Below are positions 42,801 to 54,800 of a DNA stretch of 64,000 bases, piece by piece (position 1 is the stretch's first letter; every line of letters starts with the position of its first letter). Position numbers and translations under genes: made by a program. Source of the stretch: Aculops lycopersici (lineage: Eukaryota; Arthropoda; Arachnida; Trombidiformes; Eriophyidae); contig WNKI01000002.1 in the NCBI GenBank assembly GCA_015350385.1, forward strand, positions 5,078,636 to 5,142,635, read 5' to 3'. The notes beneath the pieces were generated by a model. That model did not search any database and had not been told where the DNA came from. It saw nothing but the letters and a program-made list of their open reading frames with translations.

Positions 42801-45800
42801 AAACTTTGCTCTACTCTCAGATGAAGTGGATAATTGCTATCGAAGTAGCAAATTGGCGTCAGGTAACACTAATGGCGTGAACCTGAAACCAACGCCTTCG
42901 GATGAGCAACCAATAAAGTTGGTTAGGTTAGACAACCAGATAAAGCAGCGAGTGTGACGATTGATTCATCGCAACCGTGAGGCAATCGGGAGTGAGAAAG
43001 AGTGGAGATTTTGTTGCTCTTGTTGCTGCTATTGTTATTGTTGTTACCTGCCTTAGACTAGTCTAGTCGAATTGACTTGAGTACCGTGAACAAAACAGAA
43101 AATCCTTGGTCCTCTCCTCTCCAAGCAAACCAACTCACAACCGCCAATGTGCAACCACCTTACAGCTGCTCACCTGCCAGTGAGTCTGAAGTACCAGGCT
43201 CACCGCACGGGCATAAATCAGCCTATTGACGGGCGCGAAACAAGAGCATCGATAGTAGCCAATGTGTCGCGATGTGATAGCAACAACTTGTTGCATAACA
43301 TCTCTCGCTCCTGCCAGCACCTTCACGTTACCCCCCCCCCACCCACAAGATTTCACGCTCATAAACCAAAGCTAGTTGGCCAACTGACCTCCTGATTTCA
43401 GCTTTAGCTTTGCTCTGATTGCGATTGATTGCTCTGATGATGATTAACTTTCTCCTCCTTGCAGCTCATTTGCTTGCGTTTTCGCAAAAAATTTTCACGG
43501 CCACAAGCCAAGTTGCTCGAAAAACAGGCGCGAGTCACGTGAAAATCGAATCACGTGCCCCTTTTGTGCTCGTTCTTTGACCGCATCAACAAGTGGCCAA
43601 TGGCTACCTAAAACTCGTGAGGAACTCCTTAATATTTGGAGTTGCTTATCTACTCCAATTTCATATGCCGAACGATGAACTCACTCGCCTCTCAGATATC
43701 AACTTAATGAGATGACTCGTTGATGATTTAGTCTGCTAGCCAGCTGACGACAAGCGCGATAACAAGTTGCCTTGGGTCGAGTGTTGCGTCATTACCGGCG
43801 CCGGTCGGTCTAACTCTCCCGTCTTCAGGTGAGTCTCTCTGCGATGGCTTGGCGCTAACATCCCACAAACGAGTTGTTGTTGTTGTTGTTATTTCTGGTG
43901 ATGGTTGTTGCTTTTTGCAGCAAGAGTAGCGCTTATCGTAACTCAATAATCTCTCGTTCTTATCCGAACTTCATGTTGCATCACTCATGACCGCAACCAC
44001 GCCAACGGAGAGCCGAAAATCGAGAGGAAGATTAAAGCTGAAGTCGGGCACAACATCTTAGTTTTTATGATCATTATAAAGGAGAGGATGATGATGCTCA
44101 TTCTCACAAGAAACATCAACTAAACAAGGATACCACAAAACATTCACACAATTCAATAACTAGATTCTTTGTTGGCCGGTCAATTTTTGTCTAACCACTT
44201 GATCCGACAGCCAGAAAGACAATGCCTCAGACGCAAACTGTTGTCTTCGGGAAGCAAAGAATTAGATCAGTTTTGCATCGAATCCGCTTATTTATGAGGC
44301 TTGTGGGCTCGGTGGTCGTTGGGGCAGACGTTGAGTTTAGTTTTATTAGCTCCATTCTTCTCTCTATTTTTCTCTCGCTTGCTCGTTCAGGTAACGAGCC
44401 TCAATTTGTAGCCGAACAACAAGTCGCTGGGTTGGTTGTTGTTTGCAGCCGCCGCCCGCCACCACCACCACCACCACCACCGTCGCTACTGCCACCAACA
44501 AGAGCAACAACGAAGGCTACCGGGCCAAAGTCCTGAATGTCGGCTTCGATTTTCAGAGTTTAGATGCAAGAGATTAGATATGTGAGTTAGATTTGTGTTT
44601 CCATTTTGCCAGGAGCAGCAGCAGCGACTGCCATTCATTTTTCGCCGCAACTTTGATTGCTTCAACCGAAGAACGATAAAAGAGAGCCTGTCGGCCACCG
44701 AGTTTGCAAGCGGAGCGCAAAAAGCCAAGATCTTCACTGAAGTTAAATGATCATTCTGCCATCTCCGTTGCTTGTGTTACCTGGCGAGATGCGCGAGTTC
44801 TGATTAGCAGGAAACTGCCTGCTGGCCAAGGTACGAGATAGATGCAAGCTCGTAGGCAACACCAAGCTAGCGAGTAGCGTAAAGCATGTAACGTCCACTT
44901 GCTAACTGACTCGCTAGCTTCATTTACAACCTGATAATCTAATTGCCGCTCGGTCTCTTTTGGTGGAGACGCTCGATGGATTGCAAGGGCATCAGAGCAC
45001 AAGCTTTTCGTACAAACTTTTTCGGCTCGCATGAGCGCATGGTACATAGACACATACACAATATACAATACAATTCATCCGCAGCAAGCGAGAGATGGAG
45101 AGAAAAACTTATGGGCTGGCCAAAAGCAACAAGTGGCTGCCGAGGAACGTCATCGCAACACACACTTGGCCACCTGTTAATTTTGGCAAAATGCGCCGCG
45201 CTGACACCAGCAGCACAGACTCTAGTTCACACACAAAACTCTAAGCAGCCGACAATTGCGCGCTGCTAATATTACCGTTTGGTAATTATATCATTGTTAC
45301 CTGTACTGTTGCAATAGTAACACTGCACTTTCAAATGGGCGCGCCATTATTCCTTTTCCCTCTGTATCTTCCTCTGTGTTTTATAACAAGAAAACTTGCG
45401 AAAGTTTTGAAAAAGAAAAAAGAGTTTATAGTAGAAGAGTGAGCGTCAAGTGCAAATTCCAGCCGAAGTGAAACTTTTGCCTACTAACTAAACTCACCAT
45501 CTTTCTAAGTGTGCGATGCCGAGCAACCTGTGGCTGTGCCGTTATGTTGGCCGTTTCCTTTCAAGCATGTTGGTGGTTAGATTGTGTCAGAGTGCGTCAA
45601 AGGATTCGAGAATGAAAACTGAATGTGTGCCGTGACTTGTTTAGTTTGGCGCTGCCGCTGCCTTTTCACTCGGGTCGCTCGGTGCTCCGCGTAAACCTCG
45701 TACCTGAACTTGACGGTCAGTCGGTCAGTCGATTGTTATGAGCTTGCACCACCACGACAGGTGTAATAATTCTTTGTCGATGCTAATAGTAATGGATCGT

Positions 45801-48800
45801 TTAGCTTCTTCAAGATGGCGGTTGGTGCCAATTATCGCGCATCGGCGATCGACTCGCTGCCGCCTCGTCGCGCCTGTCGGCAAGAGTTCTGCAAGATCGA
45901 CAAACTTCATTCTCGGGTTGGCGCGCCTTCGAGGATGCAACAATGGAAGAGGGAAAGAACGAAAGCGGCTCTGCATTTCGTTTGCAACAAGCGGATTGAC
46001 TCCAGCGGAAGCATATGAACCCACTTGATTGCTTACCTGCTTGCTTGCTTGCTGGAAACTTGACCGCTCGAGTGGCCCTCTGGCACTAAAAAGGTCTGCA
46101 ATTTACCATTTAGACAAGAGAAAGATGAGCACCAACAACTCATCCAATAGACTCCTCAAAAACTTTCGCTTCCTCCACTTCTCGTCTCGTTCCCTTTCCT
46201 TCGTCATCTTATCGTTTTCGTGGCCGCGATTGAAGATTATGATCGATGATTACCAATCCGATTGACTTGAAACGAGAGACGAAGAGTTTTAAATTTAAAA
46301 GGCTAGAAAGAGAATGACTAATAAATTCTCTCATTTTTGAGACTCAATAAAAAAAGAAACGGCAACCTGCCCGATTGGTTTGTCTGTCCACCCGTTCGTC
46401 TGTTTGTCTGGCTCGAGAGATATATCAGCTAGCCAACCAACCAACCAATCAGTCAGTCAGTGTGTCTATCAATCGATCAATTTATGAGTTCGATTAGCTA
46501 GACCAAGCCCCCACGAGCAAGACGCCCACTTGATGATGCAAATGTCCAATAATAAACTAACCAACTAACTTTGAATACTCTTCCAACCGAAACAAATAAA
46601 CTCACGCATATATATATATAAATAGATGTTCCCGATCCACCTGTAATGCCAATAGTCACGGGATTCACCCAACGGAGCGTCAACTTATCCTGGGTTCCCA
46701 GCTACGACTACCACTATTCGCCAATTTTACACTACGTACTCCACGTTCGCGAGGGAGTTGATGGCGTTTGGGATGTGGCCAATGGAATTATGACTCCTGA
46801 TAACAGGACTTCCTACGAGGTGATCGGCTTAAAACCCTTCACCACCTACTCGTTTCGTGTAATGGCCGTGAACGCCATTGGAGTTGGCGAGCCGTCGCCG
46901 CCGTCGCATTACATTGTCACCTTGAGACAGAAACCCGATTCAAAGTTGAGCATAATTAGTGCCCGAAATGTGAGCAGTAGCTCAATCAGGCTTGAATGGC
47001 TACCACCCTCAAAGGAGGAGATTCACGGCGAGTTCCTCGGCTACCGCATTCGCTATGTCCAGCAGCCGCACGAGCACACGCCGCCCATATTGGCCAACGG
47101 AACTCTCACTGACCAAACGGAAATTGCACAATTATTAAGGGAAAGCTCGCAAAATCACAACAGGCAACGAGTTCAAGCGCCCAGTTTGGATGGACCATTG
47201 GCAAGGGAGATCATAGTTGGCGAGACGAAGCTTACCTCATACACAATCAAGGGACTAAACACGTTTACTTTGTACAAAATTAGCGTTCAAGTTTCAAATC
47301 CAGCTGGCGATGGTCCAGTGGCCGAGGTGCTCGCCATGACGGACGAAGGAGGTAAGTTACCTTTGCTCTATTCCATTTTGTTTTTGTTGAACATCAACAG
47401 CAACAAGTGGCCGCCTCGCCTTTGACTTTCTCCAATTCCTTCTCTCATTTCAATCTCATTCCAAAATCTCCTCACCCATTTGATGAGATCGCGTCGTCGT
47501 CGCCGACTTGGTTGCTTATCTAAATCTCCCTTTCTCTTGGCCAATTTGAGTCAGTCAGTCAAACAGTTAGTCGGTGGTTGTGTCGGTCAATCCAAGCAAA
47601 CGGTTTAGCTGGCAACTAAATTATGATTGATCGTCGCCTTCTTACTTACTACATGTCTATCGGTTAACCTTTGAGCAACTCGCGTTTGTCGGTCCCTTTG
47701 GCTTGCCAGTCAGTTGCACGGTAGAGGAACCTGAGCCGTCGCCGCCGCCGCTGCCGATGTTGCCATCGTCTTGAAAGTTCCCTTTGTTTCTCGCTCTCTA
47801 CCTATTCGATGATCGCCTCTACTACCAACGCACACAAAACAGTGGACCAAATTATGTAATATCATCCGTTTGGTTTGGTAGATGAAATCAACTCGTTCGC
47901 TAACTTGCTTGCTTGCTCGCTCACTGATTTGCTCACTGACAAGATAGCTAGACAGATAGCCAACCTTAAAGTTGAAAATTGCGCCATTATTGGCGGCAAA
48001 CAACAATAAGCTAGCTAACCAAAAAAGAAAAAGAAAATTGAGAAACAGAGAGTGAGAGGACGAATCAAATTCTCGCTCTCTCGTCACTCGATTAGCGATT
48101 GCAACTTCCGAGTCCATTTCTCTTTCTCATCCCCGTTCTCTCTCCTTTACCTTTCCGGCTTGAGTTTTGTTTGCTATGAGCCTTGACTTTATTTAAATTA
48201 CACGCAACCACCAGCCATCTACTCACTGACCATCTGTATAGTTGTATCAGTGGTGATTGTGTAGAGTGAGGTGGTTGCCTCACAGCAAGCGGCATGTGAT
48301 CTATGGCTGCTCTTTAGCGATTAAAACACACACACAAACTGGACAGCAGCAGTGGATTCCTGAACTCGCCTCCAACTTCCAAGTCTCGTGGCGCGCGCCT
48401 CTCGCCAGTTTCCTTTCAACAGGCGGCCAGTCGAGCGAGCACAACAACCATTCTGCTATCTAAGGTTTCGGTTCACTTGCTACCATGGCATTGCTACGAA
48501 AGCAATGCAAGATTTGTATCACACTCGCTCGGCTCATTTGATTGCTCGTTGTTTGCTTGCTTTGCCCAGAGGAATGATTCTGGTCGTCGTCGCGCTTGTC
48601 GTTATGTGAAAGTGAAGCTAAGTTTTGTGGCCACTTGAGGATTTGTTGTCTGAAGTTGGGAATATAACTTGCAGCAGATCCTCCACAACGACGTTAGTTA
48701 ATTGGCGCGCTTGCTGCTTCGTCTAATGGCCTCTCTGTTTTGCCAAATAACCACTTCCGCTTTCGCCTCCCGCTGTCAAGTGCTCGTTAAGTCAAGTCAA

Positions 48801-51800
48801 GTCAAGATTAGTTTAGTAGGGTAAAGTTTTAAAGCTAGACTTACAATTGAAGTGTCGTTTGTCTCAACTCTTCGGCCAAACAAACCCTCTGCTCGACGCG
48901 GCGGCCCCAAAGAATGGCCAAAAGACGAAATACCTGTGCAGATTAGACAAGCAAGAGGAAATTCCAATGCCAACTCACTCGTATGTTTTTCGGAATCTCG
49001 ATTGTTTTTGTTGGCAAACAATTTTTTCTCTCCTCGCGATAGGAGTTTCTAGAATGACCGGAAGTTAACCACTGTGACCACAAGCCAGCACTACTAATTG
49101 AATATTCAAACTAGATTTGTAGTTCAAGTTTTCACCGTCTTCTCTGTAGTCGCAATCCTCTTGGTTATCCGGTCGGCAACGAGGAAGAAATCATAATTAT
49201 TATTATCGCTTTGCAAATCATCGTCATTCGTCGTGCAAATTTGAAATTTTAATTTCTCTTTGCCCGGAGCCGATGTCTTCTGGTCGGCGCCATCGTCGTC
49301 AACGTCAGCGGCAAAATTTGGGATACTTCCTCGTTCAAGCAGAAACTTGGATGTTTCCATGTTGATTTGGCTGGGCGCCTGGAGGTTCTCGTCATCATCA
49401 CCGTCATATCCATTGAATGGGTCGTTTCCTCAGCAATGCTATTCGAGTGTGATGCTCGAAGAGAGAACTTGAGACCAAATAATAAAACCGCTGGACCTGC
49501 GCAAGATGATCCAAAGGCGGCATGAAATTCATTGCTCGGGTACGTAGTAGTATTAGTGGCGCTAGTAATGGCGCACTAACGGCGACGCTCCATTTAACGG
49601 CAAACATAAACATCTAGCCTCTCCAACAAGCTGCATTACAAGCTCAAGAGCGCCAAACTTAATGGTAACATTAAGCAAAGTGAGAGAAACGAATGGCACC
49701 ACTCAAATGAGTTTGCTATATCTTAATTGCATAAGATTTTTCTGTTCAATACTCAACCTAATAGTAGCAGACTACAGAGAGATTCGGGCAACCGATAAAC
49801 TTGACGCCGCAATATGGCAACGATGACTAGGAGATGCAACAACAGTAATAGGAAGACTGTGGGAATGTCATGCTTCTTCTTCTTGTTCCTCCTTTCGGCT
49901 GGCCCCATATTTTGCCTCCAAATTTTTTCATGGACTTTTTCGTTCGTGTTTTAGTCGTCGTATCTTCTTCTGCAAGTCGTTGGACGGAAGTCTTGCAAAA
50001 ACTGGATGAGACGATGAGTCGACGCTCATTAGTGGGGCAAGTAACCAAGAGGAGTAACTAGCTCGCAAAGTGAGCAATCGCATACATAAGTGCCGGCAAC
50101 TTTTGTAGAGTTATCAACTTCTCTCGCAAAAACTCCATGTTATTACTGGCCGAGTTGTGCCACTGCTTAATATCTTCGTCACCATGTGCCTTCTTCTCCT
50201 CCTATAGTCGACAGGTAAGAAAGATTATGTGACCACTTAAGCTTGGTGACTTATGACCGCCAACGTTGATACTCTAGACTAGAGAAATCACACTAAAAGT
50301 ATCGTTGTTGATGATTTACTGCCTTCAAGAGTTCGCGTCTCCTAATAAATACGAGTAGAGTTTACAGCAATAATTAGTTAGTCCTTGTCGGTGGCCACAG
50401 TCTACTCGCTGTTTCCGTTCAATCTTTTGATGCCTCAATTAGTGACTCCAACTCAACCATAATTAAACAAGAAACCACAGGAGCAACATGTAGTTGTTGC
50501 TTAATCTAATCTTGTCCCGCTGCTCACGCTGTTCACTCTTATTCCTCTTGTTTGTCTCAACTCTTATTATGACTTGACTACACAAAACTAGCAACTAACT
50601 AATATATCATCACACTTCTAACCTCCCTCCAACTAAATACAACCAAATAGTTGCGAGCCCGCCAACTGATTTGAGTGTCTTGAAGACACAGGATACGGCT
50701 GTTAAGCTGCGCTGGTCAGAGCCAAAGTTTCCAAACGGAATCCTGCAGGGATATCAAATACTCTTGCATGACATTACCAATAACCTAAACGATTCGCGAA
50801 AGTTGAGTGATCCCCAGTCGGTGATGGAGCATACCATTGGCGAGCTTACTCCGTTCACCTGGTACACTGTACAAATTCAAGCTTACTCACGAAAATTCCT
50901 CGGCGAACTAAGTCAACAGGTGAAGTTTCGAACTGATGTCTCGACTCCCTCGTCGCCACAGCTAGTCAACGTGAGCTGTTATTCTCTTGATTCCATCTTG
51001 ATCCAATGGCAACGACCTGAGAGATTCTATAACCAGCTCGACTATTATTATGTCCAATATAAACCAGAATCTGAGCGCCAGTACGAGGAGACAGTCATGT
51101 CGGCCAAGAAGGATAAATTGTTGGCCGAGTTGTTGATAACCAACCTAACTGCCGACTTGCTCTATGAGCTCAAAGTGATGGCCGGGACCAAGAGCATCCT
51201 GGATCCAAATCTAGTCTACAAGAGTGAGCCCAGTCAAGCTTACAGAGTGACACTGGACAACAAATGTGAAAGTAAGTATCCCTCCATGTTCTATCATATC
51301 TACTTCAAGCCACACGATTGCCATCTAGCGAAGGGAAATTTATCTTTTGTCTTTAGTTCAGTGTAGCGGCGCTAGTGGCGCCATCCGTTTAGACTATGTG
51401 TAACAAGTTGATGCTTCTCTAGTCCAAGAGACGGCGCTCTGGTCAAGTGGTGGCCAGTGATGGTAATAGCAACCACTGCTTGGGCCACAACTTGAGTTTC
51501 GCCCATTCGACTCAAGCGAGTGCAAGTTCCTGCTTTATATTCTCCTCTTTATGTTTAAGCTTTGTACTTACGCGATCCCCGCCTTGCGTCTGATCCTGAA
51601 ACTTCCTGCTCGATGAAAGAACGTTCATGAAATGAAAAGAAAGCCACTGTTCATTCACTTGATCGCTTTGGTCGAATTTGTTGTGGCTGTTACTCGCACT
51701 GGTCTCATTTCTCTTCAATTCGTTCGCCGAAAGCTCCGCCATCCTGCAACCGGATGCATCTGTGAGGTCGCGTCGTGTCGTCGCGCGCTCCATTCCAAAG

Positions 51801-54800
51801 TAAATCTCTCTGCCAATATACCATCGTTCCTGACCCCAAGAGCCACTACGACGGTGCTACTGGTGGTGAAATTTGCGGAACTGGAGCACTGGCTTCTCTC
51901 GAATGTACAAACAGTACAAACATGTGCCAAACTTATGCCGACGGACGCACCGCGCAACTCGGATTTAGGGGCGAGTTCGCCCATACGGTAAGTTTCAGGT
52001 TGCAATGTGCCAAATGAGCGGATGCAAATGGTAGCTTCCGAGGCAGCTGAGGCCAAAGTTGCTGGGTGTGTACGTCTGCATTATGGTTCTACAACTGCTA
52101 CCTTACTCTACATTCAGTTTGCATATGTCGCACGACGCGCGAGTTCGATTCCACTTTTTCTCGACTCCTCACATCGCGACAGATTGTCGTGTGTCTGCCT
52201 GGTGTGCCTTATGCGCTTTTGTGTTGCCACTGTTGTCGTTGTTGCTGTTGCTTGGTTCCACTGATTATTCATCAATGGGTCGCTTCTATTGTAGCATCGC
52301 ATTTCGATACCAACAGTCGGCACAACTTCTCGTGGATGGTGGAACAACAAGCGAGGCCAGGTGCTAGCGTGAAAGTCGCGCTTCAATTTACCGATCCGAT
52401 CGATGGTCTTTATCTCAATTTTCGTTGTTGGAGATGAGACTTACTGCTTGCTTGATTTAGCCTGTTAGTTCACTTTGGTGTTGGCTGTACTTGTGGATGA
52501 AACTTCCTCTTTGATGGCTCTTAAATTGGTAAATTCAACTTGCACTGAGGCCCGAGCACAAAGAGTCCCGACCGGGCGAGTCCACGAAAGCGGTAGGAAC
52601 AGCAACAAGTGTACAGCAACCAACGAACGATCCATCAACGAGAGCGTTTGTACCTCAAATGCTAGATCGCGTTGAAAACTTGAACGATTGACTGGGGCAC
52701 TTGTTGCGAATGTTAGCTATGGTTGCCCAAGCGAATGGCTGCTGGTATAATAATAACAACAATGGTATTGGTAATAATAATATTAATAATAATGATTGCG
52801 CCCGCCGTCGAAAGCTGCGCCAGCAAGCGGTCGACTCACTTGTGGCCCATCGTCATGCTTCGCTAAATGCTTGCTCAGTTGCCCTCGGAACTGAATATCG
52901 TTGCGTCGGCGCCACAACAACAACCACTGCCGCCGCCGCCATTAGCCACTTGCCAACCGGACTACTGCTGTTTGTGTAATAATAAACAAAGATCGATGTA
53001 GCTCTTGACTAGAGTCCAATATGTACATCCATTGGAGCTATTTTCCAACGTTACGTCGTGATGCATGTCCATTGTAGAATGACGCAAACGTGGCGGGCGC
53101 CATCGAGACTCAACTATGTTTGTTGCAGTGGCCGTCAACCTATCGATCGGTGGTCCGACTGCCGCCCAAGTTTTCGCTGGTTCAGCCGAACAGTTCGCTC
53201 GCTCCGGCGGCGTGTTCTGGAAAAGTCCGATTGCACCAGCGATCCTTGGGTAACAAGACGAGATGAGGCAAGCGAAAACCTGGCTCCAGAACCTCAGACT
53301 CAGCGAATTGTATGCGACCCCCACACGCTCGCCGCTTCAACGCGTGTTGGTTGCGTGACTTTTTCCCTCACGCTCGCAACAAATCCAGGGCCCCACCGGC
53401 TGGCGCACAAGTCGCCCAAACTGGACCAGTGGCGCGCAACAATTCGCCAGCTCGCAGGCGCAGAGCGTGAATTGCATCGCCATTCGGAAACTTCTTGAAG
53501 AAGACCAATACGATAAAGTTCGCCAGCTAACAAGCGAATAATTCGATTGGTGATTTTCAATGTCGCGTGCGCTAAGAGAATGGGCGAGTTGAGAGGCTTC
53601 TTTTATCGATTCATTCAACAGCCTTAGTGAGTTAGTCATAGATTGGGTTAGAAAGAGAGATAAAAAGAAGATTTCATATTGTAAAATCTTTAAGACAACA
53701 ACGAAAAAACAGGTAGAGATACAAGAATCAGAAGAAGAATAGGTAAAAGAGCAACTGGCAAAAAGTGAAGCGAAAACATCGAACCGATTAGGAACAAATC
53801 ACAGCTCCAGACTTCCGAGTTTTAGTTACCACTCGACTAATCACTGTGAACAGAAAAGACAAAGGAGAATTTTAGTCGTCAAGTTGCTTTGTTGGCTCAT
53901 AAGTACTCAATTATTATTACAACCACCATCATCACCACCAGTAAGGCGACTTGTTGTCTTGACGGTAGTTACAGGAATTTAAACTTCGACGGTGGTTGTG
54001 GCAAGTTTCAAGTCCAAGCTCAAACTGAAGCTTGCTAGCCGATCATTAAAGACTGCACAGAAGCGAGTTATTTGCGCCAAGGAACCAAGGAACGACACCG
54101 AAGACGACGATTGCGAAGACAGCGAGTGGGAGGCGTGCAGAAGCTACTTGTTGCTCCAACTTCGAAGTGGTCATTCGGTTGAAGTTCAAACGGCGAGCGG
54201 GTGCGACAACTGCAGGCCCGACGTTGCGTAAAGCGGCACTTGCAGCAGTTGAGGCTGTGGTAGCGCAAATCTTGCGGCTTCTTGCTGTGGAATTGGATGC
54301 AAAGTAACCCCCCCCCCCCCGTGTTTGTTGGCGGAGTTTAGATAGCCAAGTCGAGAACGAAACGACAAGCGAGCCACAAGGGAAGTCCATTTGCGCTACC
54401 CTCCGTTTGTTCGCCAAACTGCAGTTTGCAAAGCAACTGGACTCGAACTTACGACTGTTAGTCCAGCAGATTCCTCTTTAGTGCTGGCTTGGCCAGTTGA
54501 CTAGGAACACAATAGATCGTCGTCGAGCTTGCGCAAGTCGTCCAAGCGAATCGTCGGCGAGATAAGTTAGCTCGTCTCGCGCATTGCCAGTTGGTTGATT
54601 TTCGTCATTGTCGGACATTCATTCAGGCTTTTGCCGTTGGCCACTTGCGAAGCTAGTGACTCACAAACAACTGTTGGTATTGGTCAGTCAGCGAGAGCAG
54701 TGGCGCACAGAGTAAGAGTTTGTTGTCGCTTTCATGTATGCGAGAGGGAGGGAAATGCACGTTGAGCAAGAGAGTGGGATTAGATCGACTGTTTGGGTTT

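Larger units (their letters stand above)
38861..46532. promoter_or_regulatory. Cluster of CAAGTGG / CAACA(A/G)GTG motifs (putative enhancer)
   Basis: CAAGTGG or its complement begins at 38861, 39260, 39881, 39922, 39939, 40282, 40477, 40507, 40912, 41356, 41439, 43590, 44195, 44895, 45130, 46021 and 46526. Five of these are in the longer word CAACAAGTGG. CAACAGGTG or its complement is at 39365, 40338, 40364 and 42685. CAAGTGG is the core of NK-2-class homeodomain sites and CAACAGGTG is the core of Snail/Scratch zinc-finger sites. Function is inferred from density alone. Confidence 0.4.
37634..46625 (+). other. Ptp99A-like intron 2 (9 kb) with nested gene and motif cluster
   Basis: By phase and content the Ig exon can splice directly to the first FN3 exon (VQ-DVPDPPV). 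I saw no further Ig or FN3 exon in between. The intron carries a nested minus-strand gene (41314-42166), a compound microsatellite (38278-38341), a C10 run (43331-43340), a CCA triplet run (44461-44480), an AT run before the acceptor, and at least 17 copies of CAAGTGG/CCACTTG plus four of CAACAGGTG/CACCTGTTG. Confidence 0.65.

Noticed and set aside
37634..46625. A second Ig exon, which would favour Ptp69D or LAR
   Set aside because: I looked for C...W...DSGxYxC patterns on the plus strand and saw none; exon phases fit direct joining of Ig to FN3.
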